Positions 1 through 6,822 of a stretch of DNA of 16,817 nt are shown one piece after another. Each line of letters opens with the position of its first letter. Positions within the stretch are counted from its first letter, which is position 1. The position numbers and the translations under genes are program-made. The notes beneath the pieces are model-generated. The model was not told where the DNA came from, ran no database searches, and saw only the letters and a list, made by a program, of their open reading frames with translations. The DNA is from DAIUCA01 sp964613675 (lineage in GTDB: Bacteria > Pseudomonadota > Gammaproteobacteria > Competibacterales > Competibacteraceae): the NCBI GenBank assembly GCA_964613675.1, contig CAZTIH010000047.1, forward strand, positions 1 through 16,817, written 5' to 3'.

Positions 1-478
1 GCCAAGGCTGTTTTTGGGCGAGAAATTCCCGATTTAACGCTATAAGTTCATCTTTCAAGTAATGATCAGTCATCACAATGACGATGCTTGGGGCGGATTC
101 TACCGAGTTCCAATCGACGAGAGATTCAGTAAACGCCGTTAGATCGAGACCGATTAAATCAACTATGCGGTAAGTTTTTTCGGGTAAAGGGGATGTCGTC
201 GGACGTAAGTAATCGCGGTAAGGCGTGTGGGCAGATTCAATGATCAATCCCTGTCGTTCTAACTGGTAAAGCGCCCCGTAAATCTCGGGGGTGGGAAACT
301 GGGTGCTTAATTGTTTGACGAGTTCGGCGCAGGACTGCGGGTGCGCTAGCAAGGTGGCCAATCGGCAGTACAACTCGCCTTCAAACAGCCACTGGCGATG
401 TTCATCGAACACATAAAGCTGTTGGGACGCGACGGGGCAAATGGACAAACTGCGACGAAATTGAGGGGTAACGAGCAT
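1..478 (-). CDS. TOMM leader-binding / cyclodehydratase partner protein, 5' part only
   Basis: The minus strand from the ATG at 478 stays open to the window edge, giving about 159 codons and no stop, so the 3' end is missing. The start reads MLVTPQFRRSLSICPVASQQ. Residues about 20-65 (LYVFDEHRQWLFEGELYCRL, then a helical stretch ending LYQLERQGLIIE) look like the winged-helix, PqqD-like leader-recognition region of the E1-like partner proteins of TOMM (thiazole/oxazole-modified microcin) systems. The visible end (IVIVMTDHYLKDELIALNRE then FLAQKQPW) resembles the start of their ThiF/E1-like part. Such proteins bind the precursor leader and present the core to a YcaO cyclodehydratase, which would lie left of base 1. 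The gene begins 67 bp after the precursor stop, on the same strand, so they are probably co-transcribed. The Shine-Dalgarno sequence is weak. The family call is from pattern memory and I hold it fairly firmly. Confidence 0.72.
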   Translation of the reverse strand, partial: MLVTPQFRRSLSICPVASQQLYVFDEHRQWLFEGELYCRLATLLAHPQSCAELVKQLSTQFPTPEIYGALYQLERQGLIIESAHTPYRDYLRPTTSPLPEKTYRIVDLIGLDLTAFTESLVDWNSVESAPSIVIVMTDHYLKDELIALNREFLAQKQPW

Positions 479-492
479 TTTCGACAGAATTG

Positions 493-518
493 AAGGGCGG
501 TGATCAGCTACCGCCCTT
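493..518 (-). terminator. intercistronic hairpin between precursor and partner gene
   Basis: A perfect 9-bp inverted repeat (AAGGGCGGT at 493-501, ACCGCCCTT at 510-518) with an 8-nt loop sits between the precursor stop and the next start on the minus strand. No T-run follows, so it is not a classical intrinsic terminator. It could be a leaky attenuator or a 3' stabiliser that keeps the precursor mRNA more abundant than the enzyme message, as in many RiPP operons. The structure is seen directly; the role is inferred. Confidence 0.6.
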
Positions 519-545
519 GAATGATTCACGCTGGATTAAGCGGAA

Positions 546-923
546 TTAGCAGCAGCAGCAGGGGGTGCAGCTGCAGCAGCTGATGGACCAGCCCCCGGCA
601 ATGGCTTCGAGTTCTTCGTCGGTCATGTCGGCATTGACGACATTTTCCGGCGGTTCTTCGGGGAAGAAGAAGTCGATGGAACCGGTTTTCAAGCCTTCAT
701 TCCACAGACGCGCTTGGCTTTCAGGGGTCCAGGTCGAAGGATCGTTGTTCATGCTGCCCGGAACGCGCACCACGATTTGGGCGGTGCCCGCATCCAAACC
801 AAAAGCGCGGAGCACTTTGGCCGGATCTTCTTTGAACTCTTCTTTAACAGCGGGGTTGCCCCAGCACTGAATCAGCAAATTGCCGTAGATGTGCAGGAAT
901 TTTTGTTCGGAAACTTCGGCCAT
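546..923 (-). CDS. NHLP-leader RiPP precursor with poly-cysteine core
   Basis: This 125-aa peptide precursor has a long leader that resembles the nitrile hydratase alpha subunit (residues about 5-60, containing YGNLLIQCWGNPAVKEEF and DPAKVLRAFGLD). An acidic stretch MTDEELEAIAGG ends in the double glycine where leader peptidases cut. The predicted core is the last 14 residues, WSISCCSCTPCCCC, with seven Cys, three Ser and one Thr. NHLP leaders feed TOMM, lanthipeptide and radical-SAM pathways; the adjacent TOMM partner gene points to thiazole formation on the cysteines. I chose the ATG at 923 because AGGAG lies 6 nt upstream; in-frame ATGs at 929 and 968 are worse placed. All seven Cys codons are TGC. 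It is the first gene of its minus-strand unit. The precursor call is strong; the product structure is inferred. Confidence 0.88.
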   Translation of the reverse strand: MAEVSEQKFLHIYGNLLIQCWGNPAVKEEFKEDPAKVLRAFGLDAGTAQIVVRVPGSMNNDPSTWTPESQARLWNEGLKTGSIDFFFPEEPPENVVNADMTDEELEAIAGGWSISCCSCTPCCCC

Positions 924-1250
924 GGCCATCTCCTGTTGTAAAAAAATGAAAAAAGAATGACTCGGCACAATCCCTTCAGAGGGAATGTGGAATCGCGACT
1001 ACGGAACACTCAACCCCGTTTCTTCCCGCTTTCAACGGCTAGAAAAAAACTGTTGATTGAGCAAGGGCAACGCCAGTACAACTTTTGACTCAAAACAAGA
1101 GGTACAAGTTATCTTTTTAGAGTTGTCCTAGAAGACTAAGCTGGTGGCCATAAGCTGGTGGCCAGCGGTAAACAATTAAAGTTGTTATTTGAAAAAAATA
1201 AACCCCGCAATTATGTCCCTTAGACTTTCACTCACACAGGAAAACTTCCC
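924..1250. promoter_or_regulatory. divergent intergenic region between precursor and radical SAM gene
   Basis: These 327 bp hold no convincing gene. Contents: a small hairpin in the precursor leader transcript (TCCCT/AGGGA at 971-984); a weak plus-strand sigma-70 candidate (TTGACT at 1085-1090, 19-nt spacer, TATCTT at 1110-1115) and a second, weaker one (TTGAAA at 1189-1194, 17-nt spacer, TATGTC at 1212-1217); a perfect tandem repeat at 1137-1164; and the radical SAM ribosome site AGGA at 1238-1241. I found no strong minus-strand promoter for the precursor. AT-rich tracts such as 1188-1203 fit a regulatory region. Confidence 0.5.
1137..1164. repeat. 14-bp perfect tandem direct repeat
   Basis: The unit taagctggtggcca occurs twice back to back (1137-1150 and 1151-1164) with no mismatch and no spacer. 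It lies between the divergent precursor and radical SAM genes, so it may be a paired operator, or it may be a recent slippage duplication. I see no third copy in the window. Confidence 0.9.
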
Positions 1251-2668
1251 ATGCGCGTGTTACTCGTCTATCCCAATGCCAAGCGCGAAATCATCGGTTG
1301 GGGCGATATGGGGGCAATTGCCGAACCCATTGCCCTGGAATACATCGCGTCCGTCGTGAAATCCGAAGGTCATGAGGTGAAGCTGCTCGATTTGCGCCTT
1401 CATCCCGACCAGCTCGACAACGCCCTCGACGATTTTGAACCGGATCTCGTCGGGGTAACGGGCTACTCCATGCACGTATTGCGGGCATTGGATGTTTGTC
1501 GTCGCGCCAAGGAACGTCTCCCCAAGTGCAAAACCATTGCGGGCGGCCATCACGCAACCCTTGAACCTATCGACTTTTTTGAGCCGGAAATCGACTTTGT
1601 GGTGAAGGGCGAAGGCACCGGCCCGATGCGCCAAGTCTTGCAAAAACTCCACAATAACGAACCCGTCGGAGGGATTGCAGGGCTGTGGTCACGGGTGAAC
1701 GGGGAATTTGTGTTTGGGGGGAACAGCCCGAAATCAATATCAACCAAATTCCCTTACCGGACCGCACTGTGTCGGGCGATGACCGCAGTCATTACTATAT
1801 CGACTGGATGCGTCCCATAGCATTACTGCGCACGACTGTCGGTTGTCCTTACCGCTGTTCATTTTGTTCGTTATGGCGGATTATGGATGGTCAGTATTAC
1901 AAGCGTGAGATTGACTTTGTGGTCGATGAAATCGCAAGTATTCCCGAAAAATATGTGTTTTTTGTCGATGACGAGCCTTTTGTGAATTCTAAACGGATGC
2001 GGGCGATGGCCGACCAGATTGCGCAACGAGGCATTGAAAAAGAGTATTTTGCTTACTGTCGCATTGATTCCTTTCTCAAGGATCAGGCGCTCATGGAACA
2101 ATGGAAGGAAATCGGCCTAAAACGCTTACTTATCGGGGTAGAAACGATTTTTGATTGGGAGCTGAAGGATTACAACAAACGGCAAAAACGCGACCAAATC
2201 ATTCAGTCACTGGAAGTTGCCAAGAAAATTGGTGTGGGGATGTTCTGCAATTTCATTATTCACCCCAACTATACCGAGAAGGAATTTAACGAGGTGATCC
2301 AATTTATTCGGGAATACGAGGTGGATTATCCGTCGTTTACGATTTGGACGCCAATTCCTGGTACGGGTAATGATTATTCTACGGTGATCGAGCGCCAACC
2401 CAATGGTCGTCCCAATTGGGATTATTTCGATCTCCAACACCCTGTGATTGAAACCAAAATGCCCAAAGCCGAGTTTATGAAGCAATTCGAGAACTTATAT
2501 CAAGTTTTCGCGGGAAATTATCTCAATAACGATAGTCCCCTAACCGTCCAGGCCTACAAGGAACGTCAAGAAGCCCTCAAGGATCCTTCTGTACTCCTTG
2601 CGTTGCGCGTTTTAAGTTTGATGGGAAAGAGAGCGGCGCAAAATCAACCCATTCCCAAACCTAACTAA
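1251..2668 (+). CDS. B12-binding radical SAM enzyme, frameshifted
   Basis: The gene reads as two frames. 1251-1820 carries an N-terminal cobalamin-binding-like Rossmann domain (MRVLLVYPNA, then DLVGVTGYSMHV, TIAGGHHATLEP, DFVVKGEG). The second frame, overlapping from 1685 to the stop at 2668, carries the radical SAM core with cluster motif CPYRCSFC (C-x3-C-x2-C), then FVDDEPF and LLIGVET. The frames join without loss near the G6 run at 1716-1721; one extra G would give a single protein of about 472 aa, normal for class B (B12) radical SAM enzymes. Members include C-methyltransferases and ring-forming enzymes. The start has AGGA 9 nt upstream. The Rieske gene follows after 27 bp. The divergent RiPP precursor suggests peptide tailoring, but the sequence does not prove the substrate. 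Whether the break is real, programmed or a sequencing error is unknown. Confidence 0.8.
1716..1721 (+). other. apparent frameshift at a G6 homopolymer
   Basis: Upstream frame reads TTT GGG GGG AAC; the downstream frame resumes as GGG GAA CAG. Continuity of the protein needs one more G or a -1 slip here. The sequence is not a canonical X XXY YYZ slippery heptamer because the base before the run is T. Confidence 0.75.
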
Positions 2669-2695
2669 GCGATTGCTTGATTGAGAGAAAAAATC

Positions 2696-3604
2696 ATGAA
2701 TTACCGACATGGGTGGTATCAAATCGCCTTTGAACGCGATCTTACGCAATCCATTACCCCGCACCATTTTGGTGGCCAACATCTCATCGCTGTGAAATTT
2801 CCTAATGAAGTAAGAATTTTTGATGCAAATTGCCCCCATCGGGGCGCACACTTAGGATACGGCGGTTGTTTGCGGGAAGATGCGCTCATTTGCCCATTTC
2901 ACGGCTATCGCGTGGGATTGGGATTGGAGGCCAACGAACCGCTCAAAATTCGCGAATACGAGAGCGAGGTGATTGGTGGGTTGGTGCTCGTCAATCTATC
3001 GGATGCACCGCCCGCCGATCTGCCGACTGCATTAAAGGTTATTGCCGACGATTATTTATTCGTGTCGGGGTTTGAAATGGAGGCCGCGACGACCATTGAA
3101 ATGGTGATGGAAAATGGCTACGACGCAGCGCATTTCAAAGCGGTTCACGGGTTGGTGAAAGAACCCGTTCTGACGACGACTTTAGGGGCTTTTGGAGAAC
3201 TCATTGCGGCGGGGGAATTTTCCATACCCCGTTCGTCTTGGAACGCGAATTCGAGTGAAGTCGAACCGGTAAGGGTAAACTATCAAGCACGGGCATTTGG
3301 GCCAGGAGTCGTGATTGCTGAACTAAGTGGCGAGCCACCTTACCAGTATAAAATTATTACAGGAGCGACGCCTTATGCCGATCTCCGTCACTGCACGATT
3401 CGCATTACCTTGGCGTTGCCAAAGGCATTGTACAGCAATATGCCCGTCGAGGGATTCGCGCAGGCATTATTGGCTGCCAGTCAGGATGGGTTAAACCTCG
3501 ATGGTCTGATTTGGAACCATCTTAATTTGGACATCGATCCCTACTGGATGCCCCGAGATACAGTAGCACAGGTATTTGGCGAGTATTGTCGGCAATTTGG
3601 ATGA
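2696..3604 (+). CDS. Rieske [2Fe-2S] non-heme iron oxygenase
   Basis: This 302-aa protein has a complete Rieske motif: C46-x-H48 in CPHRGAHLGYGG and C66-x2-H69 in CPFHGYR. A mononuclear iron site follows, NGYDAAHFKAVH, with D133, H136 and H141 in the D-x2-H-x4-H pattern. The C-terminal DGLIWNHLNL region resembles the IWENK segment of KshA/DAF-36-type oxygenases. Such enzymes hydroxylate or desaturate organic substrates with electrons from a reductase, none of which is visible here. I chose ATG 2696, preceded by GAGAGAAA; an upstream in-frame TTG at 2681 is less likely. It lies 27 bp after the radical SAM gene, so the two probably form one transcript and may modify the same substrate. The peptide product of the divergent RiPP genes is one candidate; a lipid or sterol-like substrate cannot be excluded. 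Confidence 0.88.
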   Translation: MNYRHGWYQIAFERDLTQSITPHHFGGQHLIAVKFPNEVRIFDANCPHRGAHLGYGGCLREDALICPFHGYRVGLGLEANEPLKIREYESEVIGGLVLVNLSDAPPADLPTALKVIADDYLFVSGFEMEAATTIEMVMENGYDAAHFKAVHGLVKEPVLTTTLGAFGELIAAGEFSIPRSSWNANSSEVEPVRVNYQARAFGPGVVIAELSGEPPYQYKIITGATPYADLRHCTIRITLALPKALYSNMPVEGFAQALLAASQDGLNLDGLIWNHLNLDIDPYWMPRDTVAQVFGEYCRQFG

Positions 3605-3665
3605 TTTACTTGGGGGATAGTGTTTTTATTCAGACCAATCCCCAATTCGCTAAAAATCTTACCTA

Positions 3666-3743
3666 TCCCCATTTTTTGGGGAATTTCGCGTTGAGGTCGG
3701 AAGTATCTCTCATGAGTTCAAAATCCGACCTCTCCGCTTTTTT
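3666..3743 (+). terminator. terminator region between Rieske gene and tatC
   Basis: Two hairpins lie between the convergent genes. The first is TCCCCA/TGGGGA (3666-3671 and 3677-3682) with a T5 loop. The second is a perfect 9-bp stem GAGGTCGGA/TCCGACCTC (3693-3701 and 3724-3732) with a 22-nt loop, followed by TCCGC and a T6 run at 3738-3743. The second is a reasonable rho-independent terminator for the plus strand. Confidence 0.5.
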
Positions 3744-3793
3744 GCGTGAAACCGCATGAAATCTGAAGGATTTTTGCGCAATAATTTGGCTCT

Positions 3794-4546
3794 TCAGTCT
3801 TCATCGGATTCAGAAGCGTTATCTCGTTGCTTTTTGAGAATATCCGCGCATAGTAAGCCAATTTCAAATAATACGAGCATAGGTAATGCCAGTAAGGTTT
3901 GAGAAATAATATCGGGTGGCGTAATGAGTGCCGCGAAAATAAAGGCAATAACAATGATATAGGGACGTTGTTTGCGGAGATCTTCCGTTTCTACCACCCC
4001 CATTAGCACCAAAATAACGGTCGCTACCGGGACTTCAAAAGCTAATCCCGCTGCCAAAAACATCACCAAGATAAAATTGAGATAGCGCGTAATATCGGGA
4101 AAGTACTCAACCCCTTCAGGCGTCGTCGCCACCATAAACAAGGAAAACAGCGGTAAAATCACGAAATACGCAAATATCATCCCGAGGTAAAATAAAATGG
4201 TGCTCGAAATGACTAATGGCAAGACAAGTCGCTGTTCATGGGAATACAGCCCCGGCGCGACAAAAGCCCAAATTTGGTAAAGTACCCAAGGAATCGCCAA
4301 CGCAAATGCCATAAAAAAGGTGAGCTTGATCGGAGCCAAAAAAGGCCCTAAAACCTCCATCGACAGCATTTTTTGCCCAGGTAAGGCTTGTATTAATGGT
4401 AAGGCGACGAAGCGATAAAGCTCATTTGCGAAGGGGACTAAGATAAAAAAGACAATCAGCACCCCAATCAAGATGCGCAATAAGCGGTCGCGTAATTCGA
4501 CGAGGTGACTGACAAAGGGTTGTTCTTGATCGGTCGGTGCGGTCAT
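3794..4546 (-). CDS. tatC: TatC, twin-arginine translocase receptor subunit
   Basis: This 250-aa polytopic inner-membrane protein has the six hydrophobic helices of TatC. Family landmarks are SHLVELRDRLLR near the N terminus, FMAFALAIPWVLYQIWAFVA and PGLYSHEQR in the first periplasmic/cytoplasmic loop region (with the conserved Glu), and FEVPVATVILVLMGVV. The C-terminal tail is short and charged (KKQRDNASESDED). TatC with TatB recognises twin-arginine signal peptides and passes folded, often cofactor-bearing proteins to TatA. Its ATG overlaps the tatB stop by 4 nt (ATGA), which indicates translational coupling at the end of the his-tat operon. Its length is normal and the assignment is secure. 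Confidence 0.97.
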   Translation of the reverse strand: MTAPTDQEQPFVSHLVELRDRLLRILIGVLIVFFILVPFANELYRFVALPLIQALPGQKMLSMEVLGPFLAPIKLTFFMAFALAIPWVLYQIWAFVAPGLYSHEQRLVLPLVISSTILFYLGMIFAYFVILPLFSLFMVATTPEGVEYFPDITRYLNFILVMFLAAGLAFEVPVATVILVLMGVVETEDLRKQRPYIIVIAFIFAALITPPDIISQTLLALPMLVLFEIGLLCADILKKQRDNASESDED

Positions 4547-5004
4547 GAATGGGTCTTGTCGGAGGAAGAAGCGGATTCACAGGTTGTCGGCGACGAGGGG
4601 GCCTTCGATGTGTCCCCCGTCTCCGACGCCAAAGACGCATTCGGTGCTGGCGGCGAATCCTCGGCATCTGCTGATTTCGGGCCATGGGAAGGCGGGGAAA
4701 CCAAGTGGGGCGCAGGGGAGGGGGGCGCGGGGGTAACGGGCTGATGAAGATCCCGATTGATCGACTTCACCTGCTCGGCCAGGCGCTTGATTTCCTCATT
4801 GCGAGCGCTCTCTTCAAAGGTGCGCTTCAAATCGCCCACCTTCAATTCTTGCTCAAACTCCCGTCGCACATGGTTCACCATCGCGCGCATCCGCCCAATC
4901 CACGCCCCTACATTGCGTGCGACTTCGGGCAGCTTCTCCGGACCAATGACGATTAATGCCACCACGCCCGCCAAAGCGAGTTCCCAAAAGCCTATATCGA
5001 ACAT
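4543..5004 (-). CDS. tatB: TatB, twin-arginine translocase subunit
   Basis: This 153-aa protein starts with MFDIGFWELALAGVVALIVI, a short N-terminal membrane helix followed by GPEKLPEVARNVG, the TatB hinge. An amphipathic helix (IGRMRAMVNHVRREFEQEL) comes next, then a Pro/Ser-rich disordered tail (about residues 88-153) as is usual for TatB. It forms the signal-peptide receptor complex with TatC in the inner membrane. It begins 4 nt after the tatA stop and its stop overlaps the tatC start. The E after the glycine-proline hinge and the MFD start separate it from TatA. Confidence 0.96.
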   Translation of the reverse strand: MFDIGFWELALAGVVALIVIGPEKLPEVARNVGAWIGRMRAMVNHVRREFEQELKVGDLKRTFEESARNEEIKRLAEQVKSINRDLHQPVTPAPPSPAPHLVSPPSHGPKSADAEDSPPAPNASLASETGDTSKAPSSPTTCESASSSDKTHS

Positions 5005-5008
5005 GGTG

Positions 5009-5272
5009 TTACGCTCGATCTTTGTCTTTTTGACGTAACACTTCGGCGTCCACCGAACGGGTTTGTCCGTCGGATTCTATGGCGTTGGCAGCGGTAGTTT
5101 CCTTACTCGTCTCGGGTTTTGCGGCACTTTCCTTGTCGTCTTCACTGACTGCGGTACGGAATCCCTTAATGGCCGTGCCTAAATCGCTGCCCAAGTTGCG
5201 CAATTTCTTACCGCCGAACAAAATCAATACAATACCGAAAATAATCAGTAACTGCCAGAAACTAACGCCCAT
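5009..5272 (-). CDS. tatA: TatA, twin-arginine translocase pore subunit
   Basis: This 87-aa protein has the TatA layout: MGVSFWQLLIIFGIVLILFG membrane helix, the GGKKLRNLGSDLG hinge and amphipathic helix with FRTAVSEDD, then a charged, low-complexity tail. TatA oligomers form the conduit for folded Tat substrates. GGAG lies 8 nt before the ATG, consistent with high expression relative to TatB and TatC. It follows hisE after 36 bp on the same strand; his-tat linkage is common in gamma- and beta-proteobacteria, so this is not unusual. Confidence 0.96.
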   Translation of the reverse strand: MGVSFWQLLIIFGIVLILFGGKKLRNLGSDLGTAIKGFRTAVSEDDKESAAKPETSKETTAANAIESDGQTRSVDAEVLRQKDKDRA

Positions 5273-5308
5273 AAGTCGTGCTCCACGGTAAAAGTAAAAA
5301 AATAGCGG

Positions 5309-5629
5309 TTAATCGGAGGTTCTTGCGGCTTTTTCTGCCAAACCCGACTGCCCTTGCCGACGGGCTAATTCAGCCTGTACCTGGTTAACGGACAACTCGT
5401 AATGGGACAACAATACTAAGCAGTGAAACCACAAATCGGCGATTTCACGGATTAAATGTTCGCGATTGTCACTTTTGGCCGCCAAAATCACTTCAGTCGC
5501 TTCTTCGCCCACTTTTTGCAAAATGGCATCGACGCCTTTCTGATGGAGTTTGGCAACGTACGATTGATAGGGATCGGCTTGTTTGCGACTTTCCAAGTGA
5601 TTCATTAATTCTTCAAAAAAATCAGTCAT
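5309..5629 (-). CDS. hisE: HisE, phosphoribosyl-ATP pyrophosphatase
   Basis: This 106-aa MazG-like all-helical enzyme hydrolyses phosphoribosyl-ATP to phosphoribosyl-AMP and pyrophosphate, the second step of histidine synthesis. The metal-binding pattern is visible as KVGEEATEVILAAK followed by REIADLWFHCLVLL (E-E-x2-E and E-x2-D). The length is typical for a free-standing HisE, in contrast to the HisIE fusion of E. coli. Its ATG directly follows the hisI stop with no gap (TAA then ATG), so translation is probably coupled. Confidence 0.95.
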   Translation of the reverse strand: MTDFFEELMNHLESRKQADPYQSYVAKLHQKGVDAILQKVGEEATEVILAAKSDNREHLIREIADLWFHCLVLLSHYELSVNQVQAELARRQGQSGLAEKAARTSD

Positions 5630-6022
5630 TTATGCGCCATATAAGGTTTTTGGGTCGATGAGAACGGGGGACACAACCTGCCATTCTGAATCCTGCCATG
5701 CGCGATAAAAACAACTGCGACGGCCCGTGTGACACGCGACCCCCAGTTGCTCGACCTGTAACAAAATCGCATCGCCATCGCAGTCGAGATACAACCCCCT
5801 AACCTGTTGCACCTGTCCAGAAGACTCCCCCTTGCGCCACAGTCGTTGGCGTGAGCGCGACCAGTACACCGCCACCCCCGTTTTCAAGGTCTCTTCGAGG
5901 GCGGTAGCGTTCATCCAAGCCATCATCAGAATCTCTTTCGTAACGACATCTTGTGCGATGGCCGCTACCAGTCCCTGTTCGTTCCACGCCACCTGTTCAC
6001 ACGCTATCGCCGTGTCTCTCAT
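5630..6022 (-). CDS. hisI: HisI, phosphoribosyl-AMP cyclohydrolase
   Basis: This 130-aa enzyme opens the adenine ring of phosphoribosyl-AMP, the third step of histidine synthesis. The signature LDCDGDAILLQVEQLG followed by VACHTGRRSCFYR carries the Zn/Mg ligands (Cys, two Asp and the CHT-x3-SC cysteines). VYWSRSRQRLWRKGESSGQV is the substrate-binding loop. It overlaps hisF by 4 nt (ATGA). The protein is slightly longer at the N terminus than the minimal family length, which is within normal range. Confidence 0.96.
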   Translation of the reverse strand: MRDTAIACEQVAWNEQGLVAAIAQDVVTKEILMMAWMNATALEETLKTGVAVYWSRSRQRLWRKGESSGQVQQVRGLYLDCDGDAILLQVEQLGVACHTGRRSCFYRAWQDSEWQVVSPVLIDPKTLYGA

Positions 6023-6774
6023 CGCACGATGACCCCCCGTTGGGCGAGATGGGCCTTCGCTTGTGCCAGGGTGAACTCGCCAAAATGAAAAATGCTTGCC
6101 GCTAACACCGCGTCTGCGCCGCCAATCTGTACCCCATCGACCAAATGATTCAGATGCCCAACCCCACCCGAGGCAATCACGGGGATCGGCACCGCATCGA
6201 CGATGGCGCGGGTGAGTTCGAGATCAAAGCCCATTTTGGTGCCATCTCGATCCATGCTGGTGAGGAGGATTTCGCCCGCGCCAAACTCGGCCATTTGTTT
6301 GGCCCAAGCAATGGCGTCGATTCCCGTTGGGCGGCGTCCCCCGTGGGTGAACACTTCAAAATGTTGGTCAACGCGCTTGGCATCAATCGCTACCACAATG
6401 CACTGATTGCCAAATAAATCCGTAGCTTGACGGACAAATTCCGGATTCATCACCGCCGCCGTGTTAATCGCCACTTTGTCAGCCCCCGCATTCAGCATCC
6501 GTCGAATATCCGCGACTGTCCGAATGCCCCCCCCCACCGTGAGGGGGATAAACACCTGTTCGGCCACGGCTTCAACGACCTGTACGAGGGTTTCTCGCTG
6601 ATCGCTACTGGCGGTGATGTCGAGAAAAGTCAACTCATCCGCGCCCTGTTCATCATAGCGACGCGCAATTTCAACCGGATCCCCCGCATCGCGTAACTCG
6701 ATGAAGTTCACACCCTTAACCACGCGCCCTCCGTCCACATCCAAGCAAGGAATAATGCGTTTAGCCAATCCCAT
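6019..6774 (-). CDS. hisF: HisF, cyclase subunit of imidazole glycerol phosphate synthase
   Basis: This 251-aa (beta/alpha)8 barrel uses ammonia from HisH to turn PRFAR into imidazole glycerol phosphate and AICAR. Catalytic aspartates are visible in RIIPCLDVDGGRVVKG (first strand) and CIVVAIDAKR (fifth strand). Phosphate-binding loops are in PLTVGGGIRT and IPVIASGGVG. Family length is normal. It follows hisA after a 48-bp gap. HisH and HisF are encoded in the same operon with hisA between them, the usual order. Confidence 0.97.
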   Translation of the reverse strand: MGLAKRIIPCLDVDGGRVVKGVNFIELRDAGDPVEIARRYDEQGADELTFLDITASSDQRETLVQVVEAVAEQVFIPLTVGGGIRTVADIRRMLNAGADKVAINTAAVMNPEFVRQATDLFGNQCIVVAIDAKRVDQHFEVFTHGGRRPTGIDAIAWAKQMAEFGAGEILLTSMDRDGTKMGFDLELTRAIVDAVPIPVIASGGVGHLNHLVDGVQIGGADAVLAASIFHFGEFTLAQAKAHLAQRGVIVR

Positions 6775-6822
6775 CGTGACCGCTCCTGTAAACCGTGTTG
6801 TCGTGTGCAGGGAGAAGCATGG

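Noticed and set aside
565..941. Plus-strand frames opposite the precursor
   Set aside because: The minus-strand frame has a leader, GG site, core and Shine-Dalgarno; the plus frames have none.
1053..1066. Possible FNR site starting TTGAT in the divergent RiPP region
   Set aside because: The second half (CAAGG) does not match ATCAA, so it is only a half site.
1260..1652. Minus-strand frame of 130 codons opposite the radical SAM gene
   Set aside because: Shadow of the B12-binding domain; no ribosome site or motif.
1715..1722. Programmed -1 frameshift heptamer in the radical SAM gene
   Set aside because: The tract T GGG GGG lacks the X XXY YYZ pattern, and I see no convincing downstream stem; a missing G is simpler.
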